A DNA stretch of 64,000 nucleotides, from NCBI RefSeq assembly GCF_963082655.1, contig NC_081554.1, positions 192,993,252 to 193,057,251 on the forward strand, read 5' to 3'. The notes under the pieces are model-generated. The model was given only the letters and a program-made list of their open reading frames with translations, was not told the DNA's origin and searched no databases. Numbering within the stretch: the first letter of the stretch is position 1; every line of letters starts with the position of its first letter. Positions 35,352-47,060 of the stretch are shown one piece after another. This stretch comes from Stomoxys calcitrans (Eukaryota > Arthropoda > Insecta > Diptera > Muscidae). The position numbers and the translations under genes are program-made.

Positions 35352-36325
35352 TTTTTATACCCTACACCATAGGATGGAGTATACTAATTTCGCCATTCTG
35401 TTTGTAACACCTCGAAATATGCCTCTAAGACCCCGTAAAGTATATACATTCTTGATCGTCATGACATCTTAAGTCGAACTAGCCATGTCCGACCGTCTGT
35501 CTGTCGAAAGCACGCTAACTTTCGAAGGAGTTGTGCTAGCCACTTGAAATTTTGCACAAATATTTCTTATTGGTGTAGGTCGGTTGGGATTGTAAATGGG
35601 CCAAATCGGTCCATGTTTTGATATAGCTGCCATATAAACCGATCTTGGATCTTGACTTCTTGAGCCTCTAGGGGGCGCAATTTTTTTCTGATTTGACTGA
35701 CATAGTGTTTTGATATCACTTCCAACAACTGTGCGAAGTATGGTTTAAATCGGTCCATAACCTGATATAGCTGCTATAAAAACCGATCTTGGGTCTTGAC
35801 TTCTTGAGCTTTTAGAAGGTGGAATTCTTATCCGATTTGACTGAAATTTTGTCCAACAACTGTGCGAAGTATGGTTCAAATCGGTCCATAACCTGATATA
35901 GCTGCTATATATACCGCTCTTGGGTCTTGACTTCTTGAGCTTTTAGAAGGCGCAATTCCTATCCGATTTGGCTGTAATTTTGGGATCGATCTGGGATCTT
36001 GAGTTCTTGAGCCTCTAGAGAGAGCAATTCTCATCCGATTTGGCACAAATTTTGTACAATGTGGCCTTCAATATACGTGTGCAATATGATCTGAATCGAT
36101 CTATAGCTTGACACAGCTCTCATATAAACCGATCTCCCGATTTTGCTTCTTGAGCCTCGAATCGGACTATAAATTGATATACATAGCTCCACCTCCACCT
36201 CCGTCCATATTCATTATTCTTTGTTTGCCTAGAAAGAGATAATGCGCAAAGAACTCGACAGATGGGATCCATGGTGGAGGGTATATAAGATTCGGTCCGG
36301 CCGAACTTAGCACGCTCTTACTTGT
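35352..36325 (+). mobile_element. HINE family A
   Basis: Head TATACCCTACACCATAGGAT, GACCGTCTGTCTGTCG near 35490, body with shortened modules (144 and 131 bp spacings), then ATCCATGGTGGAGGGTATAT, hairpin TTCGGTCCGGCCGAA (one mismatch) and CTCTTACTTGTT. A minus-oriented HINE begins within 20 bp. Confidence 0.88.
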
Positions 36326-36339
36326 TCTGTATCACAATG

Positions 36340-37309
36340 GACGAAAACGTCTAAATGAAGTTTATATCCAAGTTATGCAAAATTTCAGATAAATCGTATA
36401 AGAACTGCGCCCTCTAGTGGCTCAAGAAGTCAAGTTTCAAGATCGTTTTATATGGTAGCTATATCAGGTTATAGACCGATTTTGACTGCACTTGGCACAG
36501 TTGTTGAAGGTCATAACAGAGGATTGCATGCAAAATTTCAGCCAAATCCGACATACATTGCGGCTTGTAAGCGCTTAAGAAGTCAGGAGATCGGATTATA
36601 TGGAAGCTATATCAGGCTATAGACCGATTTGGACCGTACTTGGTACAATTGTGGGAAGTAATAACAGAGCACTATGGGTAAAACTTTAGCTAAATGGGAC
36701 AAAAATTACGGCTTATAAGGACTCAAAAAGCCAGATCGGGAGATCGGTTTATATGGGAGCTATATCAGGTTATAGACCGATTTGAACTGTACTTGGCACA
36801 GTTGTTGAAAGTCGTAACAGAACACCACATGCAAAATTTCAGCCAAGTCGGACAAAAATTGCGGCTTCCAGGGGCTCAAGAAGTCAAATCGGAAGATCGG
36901 TTTATATAGGAGCTATATCAGGTTATGGACCGATTTGGGCTGTACTAAGCACAGTTGTTGAAAGTCTTAGCAGAATACCACACGCAAAATTTCAGCCAAA
37001 TAGAACACAAATTGCGGCTTCCAGGGGCTCAAGAATTCTTATCGGCAGATCGGTTTATATGGAAGCTATATCTAAATCTGAATCGATATGGCCCATTTGC
37101 AATCCTCTATGACCTACATCAATATTAAGTATCTATGCAAAATTTCAAGCGGCTAGTTTTACGCGTTCGATCGCTATCGTGAATTCGACAGATGAATGGA
37201 AGGACACGGCAAGATCGACCCAAGATTTATATACTTTATAGGGTCTTAGGTCAATATGTCGAGGTTTGACTAGATTGGTATACCCCCTTCCTATGGTGGT
37301 GGGTATAAA
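36340..37309 (-). mobile_element. HINE family A, minus, strict modules
   Basis: Head on minus TATACCCACCACCATAGGAA at the right edge. Minus-sense anchors (CTATATC) at 36607, 36760, 36913 and 37066 are each 153 bp apart. The 3' hairpin end is missing, so it is truncated close to the neighbouring plus copy. Confidence 0.87.
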
Positions 37310-37975
37310 GATACAATATCAACATTGAAGTTAATCTATTCCAAATAACATTATTTTTAATATTTAATACAATCCAATATTAGCCATATCGATGCCAATC
37401 GATACCATTTATTATCTTCATGGTTATTAGCCAAGGTACTCATATGTGCAATATTTTGTTCGTCTATACCTTGACGGACAAAACTCGTCTACCGACTTTA
37501 CACGTCCATTCCATTGTATGTCCGTGTGTTGTTTTGTGCCATTTGGTGCCAGCCTTCCATTTGGATAATAATAATTGACATATTATTGCCAAATCGGCCA
37601 CTTCACAGTGACACCATCGCATAATTAGCATTTCAAATATCAACGCACACACGCACGCACACACACACGCACGTTTGCACATTTCCACAAATTAATAATG
37701 AATTGGGTGTAAATAGATCTAGGCAAACATCTGTATCCTAATACTAAATGCATACAAATACCTATGCATATGACACACACTCATATGTATATGTATGTAG
37801 CGTGTGTATATATGTATTGGCGCTGTACAATTGGAAATAAGCAAATACATATATAATAACAACCTCATTATCAATATCGTATTCATGGAAAATAAAGGAG
37901 AACATCCACACTGGTGGCCAGTATGAGGAAAATTTTTAAATTTTATGATTACCTACATTTTATTGAATTAAAGTC
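37310..37975 (+). other. Unique DNA with CA-rich microsatellites
   Basis: ACACACGCACGCACAC runs near 37643-37672 and an ATGTATATGTATG patch near 37790-37820. No exon was recognised; probably intron. Confidence 0.5.
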
Positions 37976-37977
37976 TA

Positions 37978-38066
37978 TATACCCACCACCATAGGGTAGG
38001 GGGGTATACTAATGTTGCAAATCAGTTTGTAACACCTCGAAATATCGGTTAGCGACCCCTTTAAAT
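37978..38066 (+). mobile_element. HINE family A, 5' head only
   Basis: TATACCCACCACCATAGGGT, then GTAACACCTCGAAATATCGG, stopping at CCCCTTTAAATA before a 30-bp segment and a minus copy. Confidence 0.8.
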
Positions 38067-38097
38067 ACAGGGTGCGCCAGAGAAACTCACTTATTTG

Positions 38098-39390
38098 AAA
38101 ACAAGTAAAAGCGTGCTAAGTTCGGACGGACCAAATCTTTGACCACCACGGCACTTAGGGGGGGCTATATCACCATATTGACCGTTTCGTATAGGGTTCT
38201 AGGCCAATTTTCAGCCAAATCAGGTGAAAAATTAGACTTTTTAGGGCTCTAGCTGTCAAAACCGGGGATCGGATTATATGGAGGCTATATCTGTTTATAC
38301 ACCGATTCGGATCATACTAGGCATGTATGATGAAAGTCAAAACGTAAATCTTTGTTTCAAATTTCAGCCAAATCGAATGAATATTGAAACTTCTAAGGTC
38401 TGAAGAAGTAAAAACCGGGAATCGGTTTATAAGGGGGCTATATCTGTTTATAAGCCGATTCAGATCATACTTGGCATGGATATTGGAAGTCATAAATCAA
38501 GTATTTGCGGATCGGATGAAAATTGAGGCTGCTCAGAGCTCAAGAAGTCAAATCAGTGGATAGGTTTATATGAGGGCTATCTCTGTTTATAGACCGATTC
38601 GAATCATACTAGGCATGGAAGTTGAAAGCGATAATATAGGTCTTTGTTCCAAATTCCTGCCATGTCGCATGTATATTGAAGCTTATAAGGGCTCAAGAAG
38701 TCAAATCCGGCAATCGGTTTATATGAGGACTATATCTCTTTAAAGAACGATTCGGACCATACTTATCATGGATGTAGGGGGTCATAATTAAAGCCTTTGT
38801 TCCATATTTCAGGCAAATCGGACACAAACTAAGGCTTCTAAGGGCTCAAAAAATCAAAACCGGGAATCAGTTTATATGGGGGCTATATGTGTTTATAAAC
38901 CGATTCAGATCATACTTGGCATCGATGTTTAAAGTCATAACTCAAGCCTTTGTTCCAAATTTTAGCCAAATCGGATAAAAATTGGGGCTTCTAAGGGCTC
39001 AAGAAGTCAAATCCGGCGATAGGTTTATATGGGGGCTATATCTGTTTATAGATCGATTCGGATCATGCTTGGCATGGATGTTGAAAGTCATAACGCAAGT
39101 TTTGGTTCCAAATTTCAGCAAAATGGGAGAACATTGAGGCTCCTAGGGGTTCAAGAAGTCAAATCGGGAAATCGATTTCTATGGGGGCTATATCCAAATC
39201 TGAACCGATATGACCCTTTTGCAATCTCGTTGGGGATTGCACAAGGGTCATCACTAAGGAGTATGTGTATAAAATTTCAAGCGACAAGCTTTGCGCGTTC
39301 GACCGCTATCATGATCTCGACAGATGGACGGACGGACGGATGGACATGGCTAGTTCCACTTAATAAGTCGATTTGCTCCAAAATATATAT
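38098..39390 (-). mobile_element. HINE family A, minus, truncated at its head by a mariner insertion
   Basis: Left edge is the 3' end on minus (AACAAGTAAAAGCGTGCTAAG with a mutated hairpin). Anchors at 38285-38438, 38577-38730-38883-39036 show four exact 153-bp spacings, and one of 139. The microsatellite GACGGACGGACGGATGGAC lies at 39325. The head is absent because the mariner relic starts at 39391. Confidence 0.88.
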
Positions 39391-39392
39391 TA

Positions 39393-40835
39393 AGGGTGAT
39401 TTTTTGTTATCAAAATGCGTGCTATGGTAAGAAACTTCATCGCGCTAAAATTTTACTCATTTTTGACTCAATGGGTACGTAAATAAGCAGAATTGTCGAT
39501 TATGGAGTGAAGATCAGCTTGAAGCATTGACAAAGCTAGCGATGTATACAGAAAAAATCACAGTTTGGTAAGGTTTATGGGCTGGTGGCATCATTGGACC
39601 GTACTTCTTCGAAGATGATGCGTGTCGTAACATAACTGCGAATGGTGAGCGCTATCGTAAGATGTTATGCAACTTTTTTTTACCCACCACCGAAAGAGGG
39701 GGGTATATTCCAGTTGCGATATTCTTGATCAGAGTAAAAATCTAAGACGATTTAGCCATGTCCGTTCATCTATCTGTTGAAGTCATGCTAGAGTCTTTAA
39801 AATAGATATATTCAGCTGAAATTTTGCACAGATTCTCGTTTTGTCCATAAGCAGATTAATTTCGAAGATGGACTACATCGGACTATATCTTAATATAGCC
39901 CCCATATAGATCGATCCGCCGATTTAGGGTCTTAGGCCCATAAAAGCAGCATTTATCATCCGATTTAACTGAAATTTGGAATAGGGAGTTGTGTTAGGCC
40001 CTTCGACATTCTTCTTCAATTTGGCCCAGATCGGTTCAGATTTGGATATAGCTGCCATATAGACGATCTCTCGATATTAGGCTTTGGACCCATAAAAGGG
40101 GAATTTATTGTCCAATGTCGCCGAAATTTGGGACAGTGAATTAGGTTAAGCCCCTCGATATACTACTGCAATATGGCACAGATCGGTCCAGATTTGGATA
40201 TAGCTGCCATATAGACCGATCTATCGATTTAAGGTTTTGGGGCCAGAGATTTGGGACAGAGAGTTGTGTTAGGCCCTTCGACATCTTTCTTTAATTTGGT
40301 CCAGATCGGTCCAGATTTAAATACTACCGATGTGGTAGTTATCCAAATTTCGGCCCGGCCGAACTTAACGCCTTTTTACTTGTTTTGCATTTTTTGTGGT
40401 TTCAACATGCCACACAGCACGCGTAACAATCGACTTATTGGGAGGCGAGTTCGGTGAACATTTTATTTCACATACTGGACCGGTCAATTGACCGCCTAGA
40501 ACGTGCGATTTAATGCCTTTAGATTAGTTTTTGTGGGCCTATGTTGAAGGTCATATCTATACAGACAATCCCGCTTAAATTGACGCAATGGAAGACAACA
40601 TAGAAGCATTTATTCGTGAGATACCGGCCGAAATGTTGGAAAGAGTATGCTAAAATTGGTCTAGACTAAGCGGATGGACCATTTCAAACGCATTCACGGT
40701 CAACATTTGCATGAAATCTTCAAACATTAAGTTATATGGACCGTACTATCGATTCACGTTAAGATTTCATGCATTTTCTGAATTTTATGTGATTTCTTTT
40801 TAAACCTTTCCTATAACTCTTAAAAAATCACCCTT
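39393..40835 (+). pseudogene. Tc1/mariner transposase relic split by a HINE
   Basis: Terminal repeats AGGGTGATTTTTTG and AAAAAATCACCCT flanked by TA on both sides. Left part (39460-39670) has WVRK*AELSIMEx-like and GLWAGGIIGPYFFEDD-like transposase segments with stops. The right part (40384-40660) resumes with TGPVNWPPRTCDLMPLD, the region of the third catalytic Asp (DLxPLD), then FLWAYVEGHIYTDN. Between lies a family A HINE at about 39672-40385. Stops and deletions make it non-functional. Terminal sequences match the foldback elements, so it is a related family. Confidence 0.85.
39672..40385 (+). mobile_element. HINE family A inserted in mariner transposase relic
   Basis: Head ACCCACCACCGAAAGAGGGG preceded by a T-run, CTATCTGTTGAAGTC-type reduced microsatellite, body with ATATAGCTGCCATATAG, then hairpin TTCGGCCCGGCCGAA and CTTTTTACTTGTT. 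T-runs at both borders agree with Helentron-type insertion between two T residues. Confidence 0.88.
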
Positions 40836-40972
40836 TATTTGGCAATAATTTATAAGACCAACGGCCATTTGGGGAATTATCCCATCGCCTTTGCCAGTTT
40901 TCCATCGTTGTTAGTCTCTCAGACCTACGAATGACCTTTCTTGACATGCTTTCGTCTTCGAGTCGAGTACTA

Positions 40973-41579
40973 AAGGGTGATTTTTTTGAGGTTAGGATTT
41001 TCATGCATTAGTATTTGACAGATCACGTGGGATTTCAGACATGGTGTCAAAGAGAAAGATGCTCAGTATGCTTTGACATTTCATCATGAATAGACTTACT
41101 AACGAGCAACGCTTGCAAATCATTGAATTTTATTACCAAAATCAGTGTTCGGTTCGAAATGTGTTCAAATTTTGACAAATTTTGTTCAGCGATGAGGCTC
41201 ATTTCTGGTTGAATGGCTACGTAAATAAGCAAAATTGCCGCATTTGGAGTGAAGAGCAACCAGAAGCCGTTCAAGAACTGCCCATGCATCCCGAAAAATG
41301 CACTGTTTGGTGTGGTTTGTACGCTGGTGGAATCATTGGACCGTATTTTTTCAAAGATGCTGTTGGACGCAACGTTACGGTGAATGAACACATTTCGAAC
41401 CGAACACTGATTTTGGTAATAAAATTCAATGATTTGCAAGCGTTGCTCGTTAGTAAGTCTATTCATGATGAAATGTCAAAGCATACTGAGCATCTTTCTC
41501 TTTGACACCATGTCTGAAATCCCACGTGATCTGTCAAATACTAATGCATGAAAATCCTAACCTCAAAAAAATCACCCTT
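40973..41579 (+). mobile_element. Foldback Tc1/mariner-like element, copy 2 (607 bp)
   Basis: TA at 40971-40972 and 41580-41581. Arms of about 195 bp (40973-41166 and 41385-41579) are inverted copies of each other, with a central transposase fragment nearly identical to copy 1. The left arm/core junction (CAAATTTTGACAAATTTTG) differs from copy 1, where the arm is about 9 bp longer. The minus 139-residue frame exists because both arms encode the same N-terminus. Confidence 0.93.
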
Positions 41580-41581
41580 TA

Positions 41582-42287
41582 GCAAGCATATCAAAGGGGA
41601 TCATCCCTGCTACCACGTGTCCTTCGTCGCTTTAGATTTCTCGTTCTGTAGCCGCTGCACACTCGTAGACAGTTTTTCCGGGCTATGGATGTCACATGAG
41701 ATCTGGAATACGCCTAAACTTCGACTTTCGTCTGTCAGTCAGTCAGTCAATCTGTTTGTCTTTCTAGCAGCCATCAGACAGTGCCTGCCATCTGTCTGTT
41801 CATCTTTCACTCTAGCCGAGACAAATAGTACAAATATTCCCAAAAATCAAAAAAAGTGACCTTGACCGGAACAACAATTGCCACCAAATCCCCAACACCA
41901 AGATTTCATAATTTTAACAAAATCCCTCCCACTGTTATGTGTGTTTAGGAGGCTAGAGGTGCGGAATGAGGTTAGGCCATAATACCCAAATAAAATTTAG
42001 TCGTCACCGTTCAGTTCATTATTTATGGAAAATACTAAAGCTATTAAAATGCCCACACAAACACAAATGAACACCTACAATGGCACACAAAAACATCCAC
42101 ACACACACACACACACTTAATGCTGTATTGTTATACTTTCACGGATATTTAATACTATTTACCCAAATCGTATCAATTATTTGTAGCCGCCGCCGCCGAT
42201 ATTGTTCATTATTTTGCACTTGTTTTTGTGCCATTTTCATGATGTTGTTATTATTGTAGTTGTTGTTGTTTGTTTGTTTATTTACAG
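41582..42287 (+). other. Host intron sequence before the penultimate exon
   Basis: CAGTCAGTCAGTCAATCTG-type patch near 41732, CA run at 42097-42116, TTG triplets at 42258-42278 forming the pyrimidine-rich acceptor tract. Orientation follows the exon at 42288. Confidence 0.6.
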
Positions 42288-42398
42288 TCTCATATCCCCC
42301 CACAACGGCACCATCAGGCAATTTTCTCACCGATCCAACACGATGGGATGGTGCATATGGTTCGGACTCCTCACGCAGTCACCATGGTGGAGATAAAA
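42288..42398 (+). CDS. Internal coding exon of host gene (probable cell-surface protein)
   Basis: Acceptor TTTATTTACAG ends at 42287 and donor GTGAGT starts at 42399. The 111-bp exon is open in the frame starting at 42290, beginning with two bases that finish a codon and ending with one spare base, so both flanking introns are phase 1. The 36 codons include SYPPTTAPSGNFLTDP and SDSSRSHHGGDK, a low-complexity Ser/Thr/Pro/Gly linker. It splices in phase to 45200. I do not recognise the gene; linker-like sequence before a GPI-type tail would suit an insect IgSF cell-adhesion protein, but that is a guess. Confidence 0.7.
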
Positions 42399-45199
42399 GT
42401 GAGTTTTTGTTGTTTTAGAAATTTTGTTACTCCATTCGATAAGGGATAAGTTCCCATTAAATATTATCATATTGGAAAGGAAGGTGATGGAGAGAGAGAG
42501 AGAAAAAGATAGGGATAGAAACTGAGTTGAAGGTAATACAAATGAAAATTAAGCACTGGCTTAGGTATATGTCCATAATGGCATGGGGCGTATTAATACC
42601 CGCACCCACTTTCTCAACCTAACCTAACCTATTACAAATGAATCAATTACTGATTCACACTATCAGGGCTGCGAAATGGGTTGAAGGCTGAGTCGGAATC
42701 GCAGTCGAAGTTGAAGTCGAAGTCGCAGACGAAGTCCCATTCGAAGTAACAGTCTAAATCCCAGTCGAAGTCCTAATCGAAATCCCAATCGAAATCCCAT
42801 TTGAAGTCCCGGTCGTAGTCCCAGTCCAGGTCGAAGTACTAGTCAAAGTCCCAGTCGTAATTCCAATCTAAATCCCAGTCGAAATCGCAGTCGATGTCCC
42901 AGTCGAAGTATCAGTCCAAGTCCCAATCGAAGTAACAGTCGAAGTCGCAGTCGAAATCCCAGTCGAAGTATCAGTTAAAGTCGAAATCCCAGTCGAAGTC
43001 CAAGTCGAAGTCTCAGTCGGAAACCCAGTCGAAGTCGCAGTCGAAATCCCAGTCGAAGTTGCAGTCGAAATTCGAGTCGAAGTCCCAGCCGAAGTCCTAG
43101 TCGAAGTCCCAGTCGAAGTCCAAGTCCATGTCGCAGTCGAAATCCCAGACGAAGTTCCATTGGAATCCCAGTACCAGTCGATGTCGGAGTCGCAGTTGAA
43201 ATTACAGTCGAAAATCCAGTCGAGGTCTCAGTACCAGTTGAAGTCGCAGTCGAAATCTCCGTCGAAGTCCCAGTCGAAGCCCAAGTCGCAGTCGAAATCT
43301 CAGTCGAAGTCCAAATCCATGTCGCAGTCTAAATTTCAGACGAAGTCGCATTGAAATCACAGTACCAGTCGATATCGGAGCAGCAGTCGAAATCCCAGTC
43401 GAAATTCCAGTCAAGGTCTCAGTACCAGTCGAAGTCGCAGTCAAAATCTCCGTCGAAGTCCCAGTCGAAGCCCAAGTCGCAGTCGAAATCTCAGTCGAAG
43501 TCCCAGTCGAAGTCCCAGTCGAAGTCCCAGTCGAAGTCCCAGTCGAAGTCCCAGTCGAAGTCCCAGTCGAAGTCCCAGTCGAAGCCGAAATCCCAGTCGT
43601 TATCCCAGTCGAAGTCCTATTCGAAGTCCCAGCACCAGTCGAAGTCGAAATCCCAGTCGAAGTCCCAGTCGATGTATCAGTCAAAGTTCCAGTCAAAGTC
43701 GCAGTCAAAATCCCAGAAGAAGTCGCAGTCGAAATCCCAGTCGAAGTCCCAGTCAAAATTACAGTCGAAGCCCATTCGAAGTCCCAGTACCAGTCAAAGT
43801 CGAAGTCGCAGTCGAAATCCCAGTCGAAGTTCCAATCGAAGTCCAAGTCGAAGTACCAGTCGAAGTCCCAGTCAAAATTACAGTCGAAGCCCCATTCGAA
43901 GTCCCAGCACCAGTCAAAGTCGAAATCGCAGTCGAAATCTCAGTCGAAGTCCAAGTCGAACTCCCACTCGAAGTCCCAGTCGAAGTCCCCGTCGAAATCC
44001 CAGTCGATGTCCAAGTCGAACTCCCACTCGAAATCCCAGTCGAAGTTCCAATGGAAATCCCAGTCAAAGTACCGGTCGAAATCCCAGTCGAAGTCCCTGT
44101 CGAAGACCCAGTCGAAGTCAAAGTCCACGTCCAAGTCGCAGTCGCAGTCGAAATCCCGGTCGTAATCCCAGTCGAAATCAAAGTCGCAGTCCCAGTCGAA
44201 GTCAAAGCCGTAGTGGAAATCTTAGCCGAAATCCCAGTCGAATTCCCAGTCGAAATCTCTGTCGAAATACCAGTCGAAGATGCAGTCAGTGTCGTAGAGT
44301 TTTTCCATTGAAATCCCCGTCAAAGACTCAGTCGAAGTCCCAGACAAAGTCCAAGTCGCAGTCGAAATCCCAATCGTTATTCTAGTCGAAATCCCAGTAG
44401 AAATCCCATTCGAAGTCCCAGTCGAAATCCCGTTCGAACTCCCAATCGAAGATGCAGTCAGAGTAGTTGAGTTGTTCCTGAGACAGAGTAAGGTTTCAAT
44501 TCGACTCCATGTAAGTTTTTCGACATCGGTGCAAGGACTCCGATCCGTAGCCCTGCAGAACCACTACTTTATTTTACTTGGGTCAATTTTGAGCTCACTA
44601 AAGAAACGGGTAAGGAAAGTGTATTTCCTTATCTCTCCCTCCTAGAGATTGAAAATTACCGCTTGTAAATTTTTGTAGTAAGAGTCAGGACTTAAAACTT
44701 ATTTATGTAACATAAAACTAAATTGGAAATTCTAAAATTTAAATTTTAATGAAAATTTTCGAAAAAACAACGTTCGATGAGACTTTTCGCGGAAACTTAA
44801 TTTTGACGGCATTTAAATAAAAATCGACATAAATTAAAATTTAATTTTAAACCTGTAGTAGGGCAAAATTTTGTAAATTAAAGCTGCCGCCTATAAAAAT
44901 GCCAGCGAATTACGTTGTTCCCTCTTTGTCTCTCTCTCTCTCTCTCTCTCTCACTTTCCCGCTTATCTCATCTATATAACTCCCTTAACATGCAACCGGC
45001 ATAAAATTATTATCATTCATTGCATTATCAAGCATTTTTTTTAATATCATTTTTTCATCATTATCTTCATGTCCCTTTCCACTTACATCGCGGCACCATC
45101 AATTTTATCACCATCGCCCATCTGTCCGTCCACCCTTAGCCATACGTTTTGATACAAATCTTAATGAAATCGTTTTATCTCAACAAAAATCCATCCTAG
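42399..45199 (+). other. Host intron (2.8 kb) between the two terminal exons
   Basis: Starts GTGAGT, ends TCCATCCTAG. It contains GA-rich DNA near 42493-42504, the 1.8-kb minisatellite at 42684-44465 and a TC run at 44932-44952. The remainder is AT-rich. Confidence 0.65.
42684..44465. repeat. Degenerate minisatellite, 12-bp unit CAGTCGAAGTCC, about 1.8 kb
   Basis: Units are variants of CAGTCGAAGTCC/CAGTCGAAATCC with rare 6-bp register shifts; the most homogeneous part is 43500-43590, and the edges are more diverged. Because the unit is a multiple of three, frames stay open on both strands (344 residues of SQSK/RSPS type on plus; 214 of TSTGTSTG type on minus). These are not genes: the array lies in an intron, has no initiation context and has no non-repeat coding flanks. 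Confidence 0.93.
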
Positions 45200-45372
45200 A
45201 TAAGACCACGGGCCAGAACGATGTCTACGGGCTACCCGGCCAAGGTGAGGAGCTGTCGAGTGGATCGATGAGTGTCACCGCTGTAGCTGCTACAACCATA
45301 GGAAAACGCTTGCAACATGTGGCACTGTTGTTAATTTTGTTTGTATATTTAGGTCGTTATAATGTAAAATGA
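45200..45372 (+). CDS. Terminal coding exon with GPI-anchor-like C-terminus
   Basis: Acceptor TCCATCCTAG ends at 45199. The first two bases complete an Asn codon with the last base of the exon at 42398; 56 codons then run to TGA at 45370-45372. The peptide goes from polar TTGQNDVYGLPGQGEE through small-residue SSGSMS, a spacer, then the hydrophobic stretch VALLLILFVYLG and a short tail. Small residues, spacer and a C-terminal hydrophobic run suggest cleavage and GPI attachment at the outer cell surface; a short membrane anchor is the alternative. Gene identity is not recognised. Confidence 0.72.
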
Positions 45373-45839
45373 TTCCCCCTCCATAAGTTTTTATTATTTT
45401 TTACCTGAAACAACAACAAGAAAAACCAAAACAAAACAACAATTAATTAAAATACAGCAAAAGTTAAGACACACAAAAAAAAAACACAATGTTAGCATAT
45501 TAAGATGCAAAAGCAAAAATAACACCCATCATCATATCAAACCAATGTACGAGGGTGGGAGAGCAAGTCTTTGAAGAGCTTTAAAAATTGACAATTTTAA
45601 TAAAAATCATAACATGCATTCTAATATTTAAGGCTATTGTTTGTATAGGTTTAACACCTATACAAATAATAGACCAGTCAAACTTCAGGGTTGTTAAACC
45701 ATATAATCCAGCATTGGATTCTAAGGTTAAATACTGTGTAATTTTTGGTGATTTTGTAAAAGAAACTTAATCTCACAGGCTCACAGATGGTGGTCACTAT
45801 GTATACTCTACTACGTGGCTCTACAGAAGCGGATAATAA
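45373..45839 (+). other. Probable 3' UTR and downstream DNA of host gene
   Basis: AT-rich sequence follows the stop. AATAAA at 45599-45604 is a candidate polyadenylation signal, about 230 bp downstream. Nothing else was recognised before the HINE from about 45840. Confidence 0.45.
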
Positions 45840-47060
45840 ATGCTCCTGGTACGGGACCAAGACCCTAAATCAGCAGATCGATCTATATGTCTGCTTAATC
45901 TAAATATAGTTCGATCTGACCCATAATTAAGTCGGATATCACGAGGCTTAAAACAAACTACTGTTTCAAAGACCATAAATCAGTGGATCGGCCTATATGA
46001 ACGCTGTATCTATATATGGTCCGATCTGAACCATATTTATGTCCGGATGTCGGGAGGCCTACAACAACTCACTGTTACAACTTTCAGTGAAATCGGATAA
46101 TAAATGCGCCTGTTTGGCCCGAGTTGGGCCATATATCGAAGCCCCTAGACCAACTCCATCTTTAAAATTTCAGCGAATTGGACAAGAAATGGGGCTTTTA
46201 CCGGCTTAAAGCCCTAAATCGCCAGATCAGTCTATATGACAGCTATAGCTATATATAGTCCGATTTGACCTATTCAAAAACCTAACCTGCGTATAGAAGA
46301 AATACGACTCTGTGCAAAATTTGATTTCAATATTTCAATTTTTAAAGACTGTAGAGTGATTACAACTGACGGACACACTGGCGGACAGACGGATGGACAG
46401 ACGGACGGACAGACGGATAAACGGACGGACAGACGGACACATGAACAGACGGACGGACGGACAGGCATATGGACAGACAGACAGACGGACAGACAGACGG
46501 ACAGACTGACGGACAGACAGACGGACAGACGGACAGACGGACGGACAGACATACGGATAGACAGACAGACGGACTGACAGACATACGGATAGACAGACAG
46601 ACGAACTGACAGACAGACGGACAGACAGACAGACATACGGACGGACGGACTGGCAGACAAACGGACAGACAGACAGACGGACGGGCAAACAAACGGACAG
46701 ACAGGCAGACGGGCTGATAGTCGGGCAGACAGACGGACATACAGGCGGACAGACAGATGGACAGACAAACGGACAGACAGACAGACGGACAGAAGGACGG
46801 AAAGACAAAAAGGGAGAGACAGACGGACGGAAAGACAGACGGACGGACAGACAGGCGGACGGAAAGACAAAAAGACGGACAGACAAAAAGACGGACAGAT
46901 AGACAGACGGACGGACAGAAGAACGGACAGCAATACGGACATCGTTAAATCGTCTTAGAATTTTAAGACGAATTTTTTAGGTTCGGAAATGGATATTTTG
47001 ATGTGTTACAAACGGAATGACTAAATGAATATACCTCCTATCTTATGGTGGTGGGTATAA
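45840..47060 (-). mobile_element. HINE family A, minus, with giant microsatellite
   Basis: Right edge is the head on minus (TATACCCACCACCATAAGAT). The microsatellite normally 20-40 bp long spans about 580 bp here. The body to the left has GACCCATAATTAAGTCGG and ATAGCTATATATAGTCCG words. The 3' hairpin end is missing. Confidence 0.85.
46361..46942. repeat. GACGGACAGACA-type microsatellite expansion, about 580 bp
   Basis: Imperfect 4-bp units GACG/GACA throughout. All long frames over it (222 residues on minus and overlapping ones) are translations such as [10 protein letters not shown]. It occupies the fixed microsatellite slot of the HINE. Confidence 0.96.

Noticed and set aside
43351..44385. 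344-residue SQSK/RSPS frame that looks like an SR-rich protein
   Set aside because: It is a translation of a 12-bp minisatellite in an intron, open on both strands, with no unique coding flanks.
46274..46942. 222-residue SVCLSVRL frame
   Set aside because: Translation of a GACG/GACA microsatellite.
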